From the NCBI RefSeq assembly GCF_018531425.1, contig NZ_JAHBOI010000004.1, positions 372,001 through 436,000 of the forward strand: DNA of 64,000 nt, given 5' to 3'. Source of the DNA: Paenarthrobacter sp. DKR-5. GTDB taxonomy: Bacteria; Actinomycetota; Actinomycetes; Actinomycetales; Micrococcaceae. Shown here one piece after another: positions 1 through 11,955 of the stretch. The position numbers were made by a program, and so were the translations under genes. How positions within the stretch are numbered: the first letter of the stretch is position 1; every line of letters begins with the position of its first letter. A model generated the notes under the pieces. It saw only the letters and a list, made by a program, of their open reading frames with translations. It made no database searches and had not been told where the DNA came from.

Positions 1-2
1 CG

Positions 3-245
3 GGCCATGACCCGCAGGAAGCACTGTACGGCGGGGGAGAGGACGGGCTCCAGCTGCCGCTCGCGGCAGCCGCCAGCGCCGCGCGCCTGCTGCGCCCGGG
101 CGGCTTCTTCGTGATGGAGCACGCCGAGGTGCAGGCTCCCGAAATCCTCGCCCGGCTCGCCCGGGACGGGCACTGGGAGCAGGTGCGCACCCACCAGGAC
201 CTGAACGCAAAGGACCGCGCCACGAGCGCCGTCCGCAGCAAGTGA
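3..245 (+). CDS. prmC: Release factor glutamine methyltransferase, C-terminal part
   Basis: The last 80 codons of a gene that begins before the window. The product would methylate the Gln of the GGQ motif in peptide release factors, using S-adenosylmethionine. The visible part begins GHDPQEALYGGGEDGL, which matches the segment after the catalytic NPPY motif in PrmC/HemK proteins, and continues with a RPGGFFVMEH strand typical of Rossmann-fold methyltransferases. The NPPY motif lies outside the window. The next gene starts 15 bases after the stop. The family call rests on this tail and on the neighbouring threonylcarbamoyl-AMP synthase gene, a common actinobacterial pairing. Confidence 0.8.
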   Translation, partial: GHDPQEALYGGGEDGLQLPLAAAASAARLLRPGGFFVMEHAEVQAPEILARLARDGHWEQVRTHQDLNAKDRATSAVRSK

Positions 246-260
246 TGAAAGAATGGGCCA

Positions 261-1019
261 GTGACCACCAGTTTCAACTGCACTGACGAGGATCAGCGGG
301 CCGAAGGGCTTGCCCAGGCACAGAAGGCCATTGCTGCGCAGCAGTGCGTCGTCATGCCCACCGACACGGTCTACGGCATCGCCGCGGACGCCTTTTCCGC
401 GCGGGCGGTGGCGACGCTGCTCGCGGCCAAGGGACGCGGCCGGAGCATGCCCCCGCCGGTGCTGATTCCGCGGCTGCAGACCCTGGACGGACTGGCCGCC
501 GACATCCACCCGGACGCGCGCCGGCTCGCGGAACGCTTCTGGCCCGGCGGCCTGACCTTGATTTTCGCTGCGCAGCCCTCGCTCACCTGGGACCTGGGCG
601 AGACCAAGGGCACCGTAGCGCTGCGCATCCCCGATGACCGGACGGCGCTGGACCTGCTGACCATCACCGGCCCGCTGGCTGTCTCATCCGCGAACCGGAC
701 CGGCCAGCCGTCGGCGCGGACGGCGACAGAGGCCCGCGGCCAGCTGGGGGAGGCGGTGGAGGTCTACCTCGAGGACGGCTTCCGCCCCGTCGGCTCCGAC
801 GACGCCGTGCCCTCCACGATCGTGGATGCGACCTCCGAGCCGCTGCGGGTCGTGCGGCAGGGCGCCGTGTCGCTGGAGCAGCTGCGCGAGGTGGTGCCCG
901 GCATCCTCGGAGCCGGCGAGGTTCCGTCCGCGGAAACTCCCGCCGACGCGGCCACCGGGGATGCTCCCGTGGAAGAAGCCGCGGAGGAAGCGCCCGCCGG
1001 GGAGCCCTCCGGTTCATGA
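261..1019 (+). CDS. tsaC: L-threonylcarbamoyladenylate synthase (Sua5/YciO/YrdC family)
   Basis: A 252-residue cytosolic enzyme expected to make threonylcarbamoyl-AMP from threonine, bicarbonate and ATP for t6A37 modification of ANN-decoding tRNAs. The YrdC fold is recognised from PTDTVYGIAADAF near residue 33, a KGRGRSMPPPVLI segment near 58, and PLAVSSANRTGQPSA near 135. Residues after about 210 form an Ala/Glu/Pro-rich tail rather than the full Sua5 C-terminal domain, so it is TsaC-like in architecture. The start is GTG. It overlaps the wecA-like gene by 4 bases (ATGA), which implies translational coupling. Confidence 0.9.
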   Translation: MTTSFNCTDEDQRAEGLAQAQKAIAAQQCVVMPTDTVYGIAADAFSARAVATLLAAKGRGRSMPPPVLIPRLQTLDGLAADIHPDARRLAERFWPGGLTLIFAAQPSLTWDLGETKGTVALRIPDDRTALDLLTITGPLAVSSANRTGQPSARTATEARGQLGEAVEVYLEDGFRPVGSDDAVPSTIVDATSEPLRVVRQGAVSLEQLREVVPGILGAGEVPSAETPADAATGDAPVEEAAEEAPAGEPSGS

Positions 1020-2128
1020 GGGCGTACCTGCTGGTCCTGCTGATCGCGGCGGCGGTGTCGTTCGTCTGCACGCCGCTCGCGCTGCGGACCGCGCGGCGCC
1101 TGAAGGTGTCGACACCGATCCGGGACCGGGACGTGCACTCCGAACCGACGCCCCGGCTGGGCGGTCTGGCGATGTTCGCCGGAGTGGCCGTGACCCTGGT
1201 GATCGCCTCCCGGATGAGCTTCCTGCACGGCATCTTCCGCGACAACGGCGCCGTCTGGGGAATCCTCGGCGGGGCCGCCGTCGTCATGCTGCTCGGCGTC
1301 GCCGACGACATCTGGGACCTGCCCTGGTGGCTCAAGCTCGGAGGCCAGGTGGTTGGCGCCCTGATCGTGGCCCAATGGGGAGTGAGCCTGTACCAGATCC
1401 CGCTCGGCCACATTCCGGTCAGCGACCCGCTCCTGCAGGTGGCGATGACCACCTTCCTGATCGTGCTGACCATGAACGCGATCAACTTCGTCGACGGCCT
1501 GGACGGCCTCGCTGCCGGCGTCGCCGTGATCGGCGGCGCCGCGTTCTTCATCTTCACCTACTGGGTCACCCGCACGGCCAGCGCGGAGGACTACTCGAAC
1601 CTTGCCACGCTGATCATGGCCGCGCTGATCGGTGCCTGCCTCGGCTTCCTGCCGCACAACTTCTTTCCCGCCAAGATCTTCATGGGGGACGCGGGCTCCA
1701 TGCTGATCGGCCTGCTGATGGCCTCCGCGGCGATCGCCGCCGTCGGCCAGCCGGTGGGCGAAGGGATCCGCCGGGCCTACGGCCTGCCCGCGCTGATGCC
1801 CATCATCCTGCCCATCGCCGTGATGATGCTGCCGCTGGTGGACCTGCTGCTCGCGGTGGTGCGCCGCACGGCGCGGGGACGCTCGCCGTTCCACCCGGAC
1901 AAGGGCCACCTGCATCACAAGCTGATCGACCTGGGCTACACCCACCAGCAGTCGGTGCTGATCATGTACCTGTGGGCAGCCGTCACGGCCTTCGGCGTCG
2001 TGGCCTTCGCGTTCTTCCCCTGGGGCTGGGTGCTGCTGGCGGACGCGGCCGCGTTCGGCCTCTCCGTGCTGTTGACCCTGCATCCGTGGGCGCGCAACGG
2101 CAACGGCCGGGACCTGGCCTCGGGCTGA
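1016..2128 (+). CDS. wecA: Polyprenyl-phosphate GlcNAc-1-phosphate transferase (WecA/MraY family)
   Basis: A 370-residue integral membrane protein with about 10-11 hydrophobic segments. It should transfer GlcNAc-1-phosphate from UDP-GlcNAc to a polyprenyl phosphate, the first membrane step of a cell-wall glycopolymer such as the linkage unit. Family motifs are present: EPTPRLGGLAMF near residue 41, GVADDIWDL near 95, NAINFVDGLDGLAAG near 152, FMGDAGSMLIG near 222, and the HPDKGHLHHKL loop near 297 that separates WecA-type from MraY-type enzymes. A wecA/rfe gene stands at the same place in mycobacteria. The exact acceptor glycan cannot be read from sequence. Confidence 0.9.
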   Translation: MRAYLLVLLIAAAVSFVCTPLALRTARRLKVSTPIRDRDVHSEPTPRLGGLAMFAGVAVTLVIASRMSFLHGIFRDNGAVWGILGGAAVVMLLGVADDIWDLPWWLKLGGQVVGALIVAQWGVSLYQIPLGHIPVSDPLLQVAMTTFLIVLTMNAINFVDGLDGLAAGVAVIGGAAFFIFTYWVTRTASAEDYSNLATLIMAALIGACLGFLPHNFFPAKIFMGDAGSMLIGLLMASAAIAAVGQPVGEGIRRAYGLPALMPIILPIAVMMLPLVDLLLAVVRRTARGRSPFHPDKGHLHHKLIDLGYTHQQSVLIMYLWAAVTAFGVVAFAFFPWGWVLLADAAAFGLSVLLTLHPWARNGNGRDLASG

Positions 2129-2224
2129 TCCCGGCGCGGGGAAAACCTTCTTCTATCTCAGGTAGAATTGTCTCCGGCAGTCACTCGCCACCTTTGATGC
2201 AGGCACTCCGGAGATCGGGCCACG

Positions 2225-2710
2225 ATGAACCACGACAAACCGCCGCGCGGACGCATGTCCGGCGACGCTGTCGTCGCTTCGGGACCCACGCGATCGCCCT
2301 GGCTGCGCATCCTCGGCGTCTCGGCTGCTGCTGCGGCCGCTGCGCTGGTGCTCTCGGGAATTGCGGCGGCAGCCGTGGCCGGACCGGCGGCGGTTTTGAG
2401 CGACGCATTCGGCACCGCACTGGTGGTCGCCTTCTTCGGGATCTCGCTGCTGGTGGGCCATGTGATGGGCCGGCGCAACCCCTCCGGAGCGATCGGCATC
2501 TTCGCCGTCGCCTACGTGATCAAGGTGGTCGGCTTCGCCGCTGTGCTGCTGCTCGTCGGCGTTCCGCCGTGGCTGTCCCGGACCTGGTTCTTCGTCGGCG
2601 CGGTCCTCACCGTCGTCGTCTGGCAGGCGGCCGAGGTCATCACTTTCAGCCGGACCCGCCTGCAGATTTTCAACGATCCCCAGCCCGCTCCGGAGCCGGA
2701 CGATGCGTAA
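2225..2710 (+). CDS. Small membrane protein ahead of the ATP synthase genes (AtpI-like)
   Basis: 161 residues with four predicted membrane helices (about 28-52, 61-79, 86-107 and 113-132) and a short acidic tail. It sits where actinobacteria encode an AtpI-like protein (Rv1303 in M. tuberculosis) and is probably a non-essential helper of Fo assembly or ion handling; I infer that role from position and size. The ATG follows GGAG (2212-2215). The preceding 96-base gap holds a possible -10 hexamer TAGAAT (2163-2168), but I see no convincing -35, so an operon promoter here is only a suggestion. It overlaps the next gene by 8 bases. Confidence 0.65.
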   Translation: MNHDKPPRGRMSGDAVVASGPTRSPWLRILGVSAAAAAAALVLSGIAAAAVAGPAAVLSDAFGTALVVAFFGISLLVGHVMGRRNPSGAIGIFAVAYVIKVVGFAAVLLLVGVPPWLSRTWFFVGAVLTVVVWQAAEVITFSRTRLQIFNDPQPAPEPDDA

Positions 2711-3008
2711 CCAGGACACCCCTTCAGCTGCCTCCGGACCCGCTTCCGGCGAGGAGCGCAACGACGGCGGATACAACGCCGGAATGGCCGTCTTCAGCTA
2801 CATCATTGGCGGAATCATCGTCTGGAGTTTGATAGGGTTGGGGTTGGATAAGCTGTTGGGGACGCAGTGGTTTGTGCTGGCCGGAGCGCTCATAGGCCTC
2901 GCGGGCAGCTTTTATCTTGTCCACAAGCACCGCCTGTTCCGCCGCACCGATTCCGATGGCAACGAGGCTCCGGACGGCCCGGCGAAGCGCGGGGATGACG
3001 GACAGTGA
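2703..3008 (+). CDS. atpZ: AtpZ/AtpI family protein
   Basis: 101 residues with two membrane helices (about 25-43 and 53-72) separated by a short GLDKLLGTQW turn, the usual AtpZ/AtpI hairpin, followed by a charged C-terminus. Proteins of this type are encoded upstream of Fo genes and are thought to help c-ring assembly or Mg/Ca uptake. The start ATG lies inside the end of the preceding gene. The stretch 2824-2880 uses codons rare in this window (TTG four times, ATA, AGT, TTT), unlike the rest of the operon. Confidence 0.8.
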   Translation: MRNQDTPSAASGPASGEERNDGGYNAGMAVFSYIIGGIIVWSLIGLGLDKLLGTQWFVLAGALIGLAGSFYLVHKHRLFRRTDSDGNEAPDGPAKRGDDGQ

Positions 3009-3123
3009 CCGGACACAGCAATTCCAGAGACACCGCACAACTTCAGACTTGGGGGCACGAGCATATGAACCGCACGACGCCCCGCATTATGCCCAAAGAA
3101 GGACACTGCAGAGAGGAAACGCG

Positions 3124-3924
3124 TTGATCGCGCTTGCGCTCCCCGCCCAGGATGGGGGCGGATTCACCCCGCCCGGCATCGAAGACTTGCACCTTCCGGC
3201 AATCCTGCCGTGGGGAGCTGCCGACGGTTTCTCCAAGCAGATGCTGCTGGTGATCCTGTCCGCCGTACTGCTCGCTGCCTTCTTCCTCGCAGCCGCACGC
3301 CGCGGGGCGATGGTTCCCGGCAAGCTGCAGTTCGTCGGCGAGATGGCGTACGGCTTCGTGCGCAACTCCATCGGCAAGGACATCATCGGCGGCCGCGACT
3401 TCATGAAGTACGTGCCGCTGCTGTTCAGCCTCTTCTTCTTCATCCTCGTCAACAACATCTACGGGGCCATCCCGCTCCTGCAGCTGCCGACGTTCTCGCA
3501 CGTCGGCGGTGCCTATGTGCTGGCCGCCATCGTCTACCTGACGTGGATCGGGATCGGCGTGAAGAAGCACGGACTGCGCTACTTCAAGCTCGCCACCGTT
3601 CCGTCCGGAGTGCCGTGGTACATCCTGCCGATCGTGGTGCCGATCGAGATCATCTCGAACTTCCTGGTCCGCCCGGTCACCCACTCGCTCCGTCTCTTCG
3701 CGACGATGCTCGCCGGCCACTTGATCGTGATGCTGGCCGGGTCCGGCATCGAGTTCCTGGTCACCCAGGAGAACGTGCTGCTCAAGGGAGCGTCGCTGCT
3801 GGTGCTCGCCGGAGCGATCGCGATGTACATGCTCGAGGCCCTGATCATGGTCCTGCAGGCCTACGTCTTCACGCTGCTGACCGCCATCTACATCGAAGGC
3901 GCGCTGCACGCCGACGCGCACTAA
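3124..3924 (+). CDS. atpB: ATP synthase Fo subunit a
   Basis: 266 residues if translation starts at TTG 3124, preceded by the good ribosome site AGAGAGGA (3109-3116). The frame is open 69 codons further upstream, but that extension is hydrophilic, overlaps atpZ and does not look like subunit a, so I reject it. Membrane helices are spread over the protein. The conserved segment with the essential Arg is seen as [15 protein letters not shown] (nt 3681-3725), followed by an [20 protein letters not shown]-terminal helix. The product forms the proton half-channels against the c-ring. Confidence 0.93.
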   Translation: MIALALPAQDGGGFTPPGIEDLHLPAILPWGAADGFSKQMLLVILSAVLLAAFFLAAARRGAMVPGKLQFVGEMAYGFVRNSIGKDIIGGRDFMKYVPLLFSLFFFILVNNIYGAIPLLQLPTFSHVGGAYVLAAIVYLTWIGIGVKKHGLRYFKLATVPSGVPWYILPIVVPIEIISNFLVRPVTHSLRLFATMLAGHLIVMLAGSGIEFLVTQENVLLKGASLLVLAGAIAMYMLEALIMVLQAYVFTLLTAIYIEGALHADAH

Positions 3925-3941
3925 GACCCACCTTTAGAACT

Positions 3942-3991
3942 TCCCCTCCTGGGGATGGACCTGAACCAAACAACCTGCCACACGGGTGGCA
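3942..3991 (+). other. Two hairpins in the atpB-atpE spacer
   Basis: The 83-base gap before atpE holds two small perfect stems: TCCCC-TCCT-GGGGA (3942-3955) and TGCCAC-ACGG-GTGGCA (3976-3991). The second ends 3 bases before the atpE ribosome site GAAAGGA (3995-4001). Neither is followed by a T-run, so I read them as mRNA structure inside the operon rather than terminators. They may raise atpE mRNA stability or translation, since subunit c is needed in many copies; that role is inference. Confidence 0.5.
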
Positions 3992-4007
3992 TCTTGAAAG
4001 GAACAAC

Positions 4008-4211
4008 ATGAACGGCAACCTGAACCTCGTTGGTTACGGCCTCTCCGCCATCGGCGGTGGTATCGGTGTGGGTCTGGTCTTCGCGGCCTACATCAACGGT
4101 GTGGCCCGTCAGCCCGAGGCCCAGCGAGTCCTGCAGCCCATCGCCTTCCTGGGCCTGGCCCTGACTGAAGCTCTCGCCATCCTTGGTCTGGTCTTCGCCT
4201 TCGTTCTCTAA
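4008..4211 (+). CDS. atpE: ATP synthase Fo subunit c
   Basis: 67 residues forming a two-helix hairpin. The glycine-rich first helix (GGGIGVGL) leads to the polar RQPE loop at residues 34-37, which contacts the central stalk. The second helix carries the proton-binding glutamate E54 in [10 protein letters not shown]. The ring of these subunits turns with proton flow. The ribosome site GAAAGGA lies 6 bases before the ATG. Glutamate rather than aspartate at the proton site and the absence of sodium-type signature residues fit a proton-driven enzyme. Confidence 0.96.
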   Translation: MNGNLNLVGYGLSAIGGGIGVGLVFAAYINGVARQPEAQRVLQPIAFLGLALTEALAILGLVFAFVL

Positions 4212-4819
<608 letters not shown>

Positions 4820-4820
<1 letters not shown>

Positions 4821-5647
4821 TGGCAGGTGCATCGAGCGAATCGCTGGCCAAAGCACTCGCCGGGCTTGAAACGAAGCTTCCGGCCGCGTCGCTGTCGCTG
4901 GCGGAGGAACTGTTCGGGATTCTGGGCACGGTGGATGACTCCGCCGCCCTGCGCCGCGCACTGACCGATCCCGCCCGCAGCGGCGAGGAGAAGGCAGGCC
5001 TGGTGACGACGCTGTTCGGCGGAAAGGTTTCGGCCGAAGCGCTGGAGATCACCCGCGGGCTCGCCGAGTCCCGCTGGGGTTCGGCGCGGGACATCAGCGA
5101 TGCGCTCGAGACCGTGGCTGCAGCAGTGGTCGTGGCTTCGGAGGAGAACCGGACGGCCGGCGGAACTGCCGGTCTTGAGGCCCTTGAGCGGCTGGAGAAC
5201 GAACTGTTTGCGTTCAACCGCGCTGTGCAGTCCAGCCATGACCTGCAGCGCGCGCTGTCCGAGCCGCAGGCCAGCCCCGCGGCCAAGACCGCGCTGGCGC
5301 TGCGGATGGTTCCCGGCGCGGGCGATGCCGCACGGCTGCTGATCAGCCAGGCTGTCAGCCACCCGCGCGGACTCAAGCCCGTGAAGCTGGTGGAGCGGTT
5401 CGTTGAACTGGTCGCCAGCAGCCAGAAGCGCTGGATCGCCGAGGTCGCCGTAACGCGCCCGCTGACAGCGGCCCAGGCGGACCGGCTGCAGGCGGGGCTG
5501 AACGCGCTGTACGGCCGTGAGCTGAAGGTGAACATGAACGTGGACCCGTCGTTGATCGGCGGCGTTCGCGTCAGGGTCGGCGACGAAGTCGTTGATGCCT
5601 CCGTGATCACCCGCCTGGGTGAGCTGCGACGCCAACTCGCTGGCTAG
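4820..5647 (+). CDS. atpH: ATP synthase F1 subunit delta
   Basis: 275 residues, long for a delta subunit (about 180 in E. coli) but normal for actinobacteria, where the N-terminal part is extended. The C-terminal segment, with AEVAVTRPLTAAQADRL and GGVRVRVGDEVVDASV, matches the conserved delta/OSCP end. It joins the top of F1 to the b stalk. It is translationally coupled to atpF through TAATG, and the atpA start follows 81 bases after the stop. Confidence 0.92.
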
Positions 5648-5728
5648 CCAGACCAGCAACCGTTAGAGACTGAAAAATCGGTCATCGTGAACAACGATGA
5701 TCACGAAATAGGAGAGCAGGGACTGCAG

Positions 5729-7366
<1,638 letters not shown>

Positions 7367-7378
7367 GCCAACCGGTGA

Positions 7379-7419
7379 GCGGACGGAGCCGGCGTCCAGA
7401 GGATGTCGGCTCCGCCCGC
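7379..7419 (+). other. Stem-loop between atpA and atpG
   Basis: GCGG-A-CGGAGCCG (7379-7391) pairs with CGGCTCCG-C-CCGC (7407-7419) across a 15-base loop, giving 12 pairs with one A/C mismatch. No T-run follows, and atpG starts at 7446 with its own AGGAAAGGA site. It may be an RNase stop, a partial terminator or a processing site that tunes subunit ratios. The structure is read directly; the role is not known. Confidence 0.5.
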
Positions 7420-7445
7420 CCCGCGAGGGCTAGGAAAGGAAGAAA

Positions 7446-8339
7446 ATGGGAGCCCAGATCCGGGTCTACCGCCAGAAGATCAATTCGACGACGTCGATGC
7501 GCAAGATCTTCAAGGCGATGGAGCTGATCGCGACTTCGCGGATCGGCAAGGCGCGGGCCCGTGTGGCCGCTTCGCAGCCGTACGCCAACGCGATCACCCG
7601 CGCAGTTTCCGCCGTGGCGTCGCAGACCCAAATCGACCACCCGCTCACCACCGAGCCGGAGCAGGTCCGCCGCTCGGCGGTCCTGGTCCTCACGGCCGAC
7701 CGCGGCCTGGCAGGGTCCTACTCGGCCGGTGTGCTCAAGCAGGCCGAGGGGCTGGCCGAGCTGCTGCGCGGCGAAGGCAAGGAAGTCAAGACCTACTTGG
7801 TCGGCCGCAAGGCGCAGGCGTACTTCGAATTCCGCGGCCGTCCGTACGAGCAGGTCTGGACCGGGGGGACCGACGCGCCCGAGTTCGACACCGCCCGCGA
7901 AATCGGCAAGGTGCTGCTGGAACAGTTCTCGCTCGGCTTCGAGCAGGGCGGCGTGGACGAGATCCACGTGGTCTACTCGCGGTTCCAGTCGATGGTGGTC
8001 CAGGTTCCGACGGTGGTGCGCCTGTTGCCGCTGGAAGTTGCCGACGAGTACGTCAGCGACGAATCCGACCTGCTGCCGCTGTACGAATTCGAGCCGGAGA
8101 CCGAGCAGGTCCTCGACGCGCTGCTGCCGCGCTACATCGAGTCGCGCATCTTCGCGGCGCTGCTGCAGGCGGCCGCCAGCGAGCTCGCTGCCCGCCAGCG
8201 CGCGATGAAGTCCGCCGGTGACAACGCCACCGAGCTCATCAAGAAGTACACGCGACTGCGCAACACGGCCCGGCAGGCCGAGATCACGCAGGAGCTCTCC
8301 GAGATCGTTGCCGGCGCCGACGCGCTGAACGCCTCGTAG
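7446..8339 (+). CDS. atpG: ATP synthase F1 subunit gamma
   Basis: 297 residues that form the rotating central shaft. The N-terminal helix ([20 protein letters not shown]) and the C-terminal helix ([19 protein letters not shown]) are the conserved coiled-coil pair that turns inside alpha3beta3. The middle [18 protein letters not shown] segment is also family-typical. The ATG follows AGGAAAGGA. The neighbours and length leave little doubt. Confidence 0.95.
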   Translation: MGAQIRVYRQKINSTTSMRKIFKAMELIATSRIGKARARVAASQPYANAITRAVSAVASQTQIDHPLTTEPEQVRRSAVLVLTADRGLAGSYSAGVLKQAEGLAELLRGEGKEVKTYLVGRKAQAYFEFRGRPYEQVWTGGTDAPEFDTAREIGKVLLEQFSLGFEQGGVDEIHVVYSRFQSMVVQVPTVVRLLPLEVADEYVSDESDLLPLYEFEPETEQVLDALLPRYIESRIFAALLQAAASELAARQRAMKSAGDNATELIKKYTRLRNTARQAEITQELSEIVAGADALNAS

Positions 8340-8370
8340 GCACCACCCCAAACGTAACCACGCCATCTAA

Positions 8371-9843
<1,473 letters not shown>

Positions 9844-9845
9844 CC

Positions 9846-10130
9846 ATGGCCGAACTGGAAGTCGAGATTGTCGCGGCGGACCACTTCGTGTGGTCCGGCG
9901 CGGCCAAGATGGTCAAGGCACGGACCAGCGACGGCGAGATCGGCATCCTTCCGGGACACTCGCCGGTGCTCGCGGTCCTGGCGGCCGGCGACCTGGCGAT
10001 CGAGCCGGTATCCGGCGCGCGGATCGCGGTGACGGTCGACGGGGGATTCTTCTCCGTGGACTCCAACCGGGTCGTGATCGTGGCTGACAACGCCCAGATG
10101 GGTGAGTCCACCAGCGCGGGGATCCGTTAG
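9846..10130 (+). CDS. atpC: ATP synthase F1 subunit epsilon, short form
   Basis: 94 residues. Nearly the whole protein is the N-terminal beta-sandwich (GEIGILPGHSPVLAVL, VDGGFFSVDSNRVVIVAD) that binds gamma and the c-ring. The C-terminal pair of helices, present in E. coli (about 139 residues) and able to block the enzyme, is missing. The same short form is, as far as I recall, usual in several actinobacterial families. The start ATG 9846 is 2 bases from the atpD stop. Confidence 0.92.
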   Translation: MAELEVEIVAADHFVWSGAAKMVKARTSDGEIGILPGHSPVLAVLAAGDLAIEPVSGARIAVTVDGGFFSVDSNRVVIVADNAQMGESTSAGIR

Positions 10131-10140
10131 CACTGTCTTG

Positions 10141-10572
10141 ATGAACGATCCAGGCGCAACCTTCATGGTCCTTTCGGCCGTGTTCGTGCTGTGCCTGCTG
10201 GCTCTGGCCGCTTTCGGGGCACGCCGCATGTACCTGCGGCGTGCCCTGGGCACTGTCGATGCCTCCATCTGCCGGCTCGGTGAGAACTGGCGGATGGGAG
10301 TGTGCCGTTACCAGGACACCGAACTGGAGTGGTTCAGCCTGCTGTCGTTGAGCCCCCGTGCCCGGTACCGGTTCAGGCGCAGTTCGCTGCTGCTGCAGGG
10401 CCGGCGGGTGCCGTCGGAGGCTGAGCGGACCAAGGTCCAGCCCGACGTCGTGATCGTGAACTTGAGCTATGAGGGTGAAGACCTTCTGCTCGCAATGAAA
10501 TTCGATGCCTATGCGGGTCTGTCCTCCTGGCTGGAGGCCGGGCCCGTGGTCGGCATCGGAACCTGGCGCTGA
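10141..10572 (+). CDS. DUF2550 family membrane-anchored protein
   Basis: 143 residues from ATG 10141. One N-terminal membrane helix (about 9-26) is followed by basic residues (ARRMYLRR) and a soluble beta-rich domain with NWRMGVCRYQ and ELEWFSLLSLSPRARYRF, the pattern of DUF2550. An Rv1312-like member stands directly after atpC in mycobacteria too. The function is unknown. The conserved position suggests a link to the cell envelope or to ATP synthase, but nothing in the sequence shows which. The start is weak; no clear ribosome site is visible. Confidence 0.75.
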   Translation: MNDPGATFMVLSAVFVLCLLALAAFGARRMYLRRALGTVDASICRLGENWRMGVCRYQDTELEWFSLLSLSPRARYRFRRSSLLLQGRRVPSEAERTKVQPDVVIVNLSYEGEDLLLAMKFDAYAGLSSWLEAGPVVGIGTWR

Positions 10573-10577
10573 AGGCA

Positions 10578-11918
10578 GTGGACGCTGTCTCAGGAATCAG
10601 CCTCGTTGACGGGCCGGTTCCGCTTCTCTGCTGGGTCGGTGGAATTCTCGGGGGATCCTTCCTTCTCTGCCGCCCGCTTTTTGCTGCCCGGAATAACCGC
10701 CGAAGGGCCGTCATCGCTGCTGTGCCGGGGGCCGCAGCGCTGGCGGCCCTTGGTCTGCACTGGCTGCTCGTGCAGGTTCTCCTCATCCTTCCCGAGCCCT
10801 TGCCGCCCGAGGTGCTCGGCTGGACGGCCGCCGTCGTGGCCGCCGCAGCCCTGGCCGTTCCCTCAATCCTGTCCCGGCGCCCGGACGCCGCCGGCGCGTG
10901 GCGCCTGCTGCCGGTGGCAGCCCTGCTGCTGGTGCTGCTGCTCGCAGGCCAGCAGGTCAACGCGTACTTCCGGCTGGACCGCTCGGCGGGCGACCTGGTC
11001 GGGAGCGCGGTCAACGGCATCCCTGAGCTCGAGCAGCAGTACCGGGCCCCCGCTTCGCCGGCCGCTTCGGGGCGGGACGCCGCGCCCCGGGACCTGCGCT
11101 CCTGGCGGCCGCCCGCGGGCATCCCGGCCACCGGCCTGGTCCGCAGGGCCGCCATCCCCGGCACACGGTCCGGTTTCCACGCCCGCGAGGCCTACGTCTA
11201 CCTTCCGCCGGCCTACCTCGTACGGAACCGGCCGCTGCTGCCGCTGCTGGTGCTCGTCCCCGGCCAGCCCGGCTCCCCGCAGGACTGGATCACCGGGGGC
11301 CGGCTGAAGTCGGTGATGGACGACTACGCCGCCAGGCACCGCGGCGTGTCTCCCGTCGTCGTCGTGGCCGACGCCAACGGGGACCCGACCGCCAACCGCC
11401 TCTGCATGGACAGCCGGCTGGGCAAGGCCGAGACGTATCTGGCGTCGGACGTGCCGGCGTGGGCTCGCACCACCCTGGACATCGACCCGGACGCCTCCCG
11501 CTGGGCGGTCGGCGGCTTCTCGTTCGGCGGCACCTGCGCGCTGCAGTTGGGCACCCGCCACCCTGACCTGTTTCCGACAATCTTCGCCTTTTCCGCCCAA
11601 CGGGAGCCGTCGCTCTCCGCCGACCGGAACAAGACGATCCACGATTCCTTCGGCGGGAACGTCAAGGCCTTTGAGGCCCACACGCCGCTGAAGCTCCTGG
11701 CAACCCGGCGGTTCCCGCACAGCCGGATCTACTTTTCCGCCGGCAGCAAGGACAGCGAGTACCTGGACAACCTGCATGTGCTGGCCGCCGCGGCCAGGAG
11801 GGCCGGCGCAACGGTGCGCACCGCGGAGGTGCCCCATGCGGGCCACTCCTGGGCGGTGGCTGCCGGCTCGCTCACGCCGGCGCTGGACTTCGCTGCGGCC
11901 CCGATGGGCCTGCCCTGA
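10578..11918 (+). CDS. Membrane-anchored alpha/beta-hydrolase esterase
   Basis: 446 residues. The first 135 or so contain about four hydrophobic segments; an extracytoplasmic esterase domain follows. The nucleophile elbow is [11 protein letters not shown] (Ser near residue 315) and the catalytic His is in VPHAGHSW near the end. The layout (membrane N-terminus, then an Esterase-D/antigen-85-like domain) is widespread in Actinobacteria, and the substrate is unknown. GTG 10578 lies 5 bases after the DUF2550 stop, with GAAGG just upstream, so the two are probably co-transcribed. Confidence 0.75.
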   Translation: MDAVSGISLVDGPVPLLCWVGGILGGSFLLCRPLFAARNNRRRAVIAAVPGAAALAALGLHWLLVQVLLILPEPLPPEVLGWTAAVVAAAALAVPSILSRRPDAAGAWRLLPVAALLLVLLLAGQQVNAYFRLDRSAGDLVGSAVNGIPELEQQYRAPASPAASGRDAAPRDLRSWRPPAGIPATGLVRRAAIPGTRSGFHAREAYVYLPPAYLVRNRPLLPLLVLVPGQPGSPQDWITGGRLKSVMDDYAARHRGVSPVVVVADANGDPTANRLCMDSRLGKAETYLASDVPAWARTTLDIDPDASRWAVGGFSFGGTCALQLGTRHPDLFPTIFAFSAQREPSLSADRNKTIHDSFGGNVKAFEAHTPLKLLATRRFPHSRIYFSAGSKDSEYLDNLHVLAAAARRAGATVRTAEVPHAGHSWAVAAGSLTPALDFAAAPMGLP

Positions 11919-11955
11919 CCGCGGGCGCGGCCGCCGGTCTCCTAGGATGGCAGGT

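Noticed and set aside
764-2083. Long open frame on the minus strand opposite the tsaC and wecA genes
   Set aside because: It is the mirror of strong coding frames with clear motifs; its protein is Arg/His/Gln-rich, matches no fold I know and has no ribosome site. High-GC coding DNA often leaves such shadows.
2917-3123. 69-residue N-terminal extension of subunit a
   Set aside because: It overlaps atpZ, is hydrophilic and unlike other subunit a proteins. TTG 3124 has a proper ribosome site.
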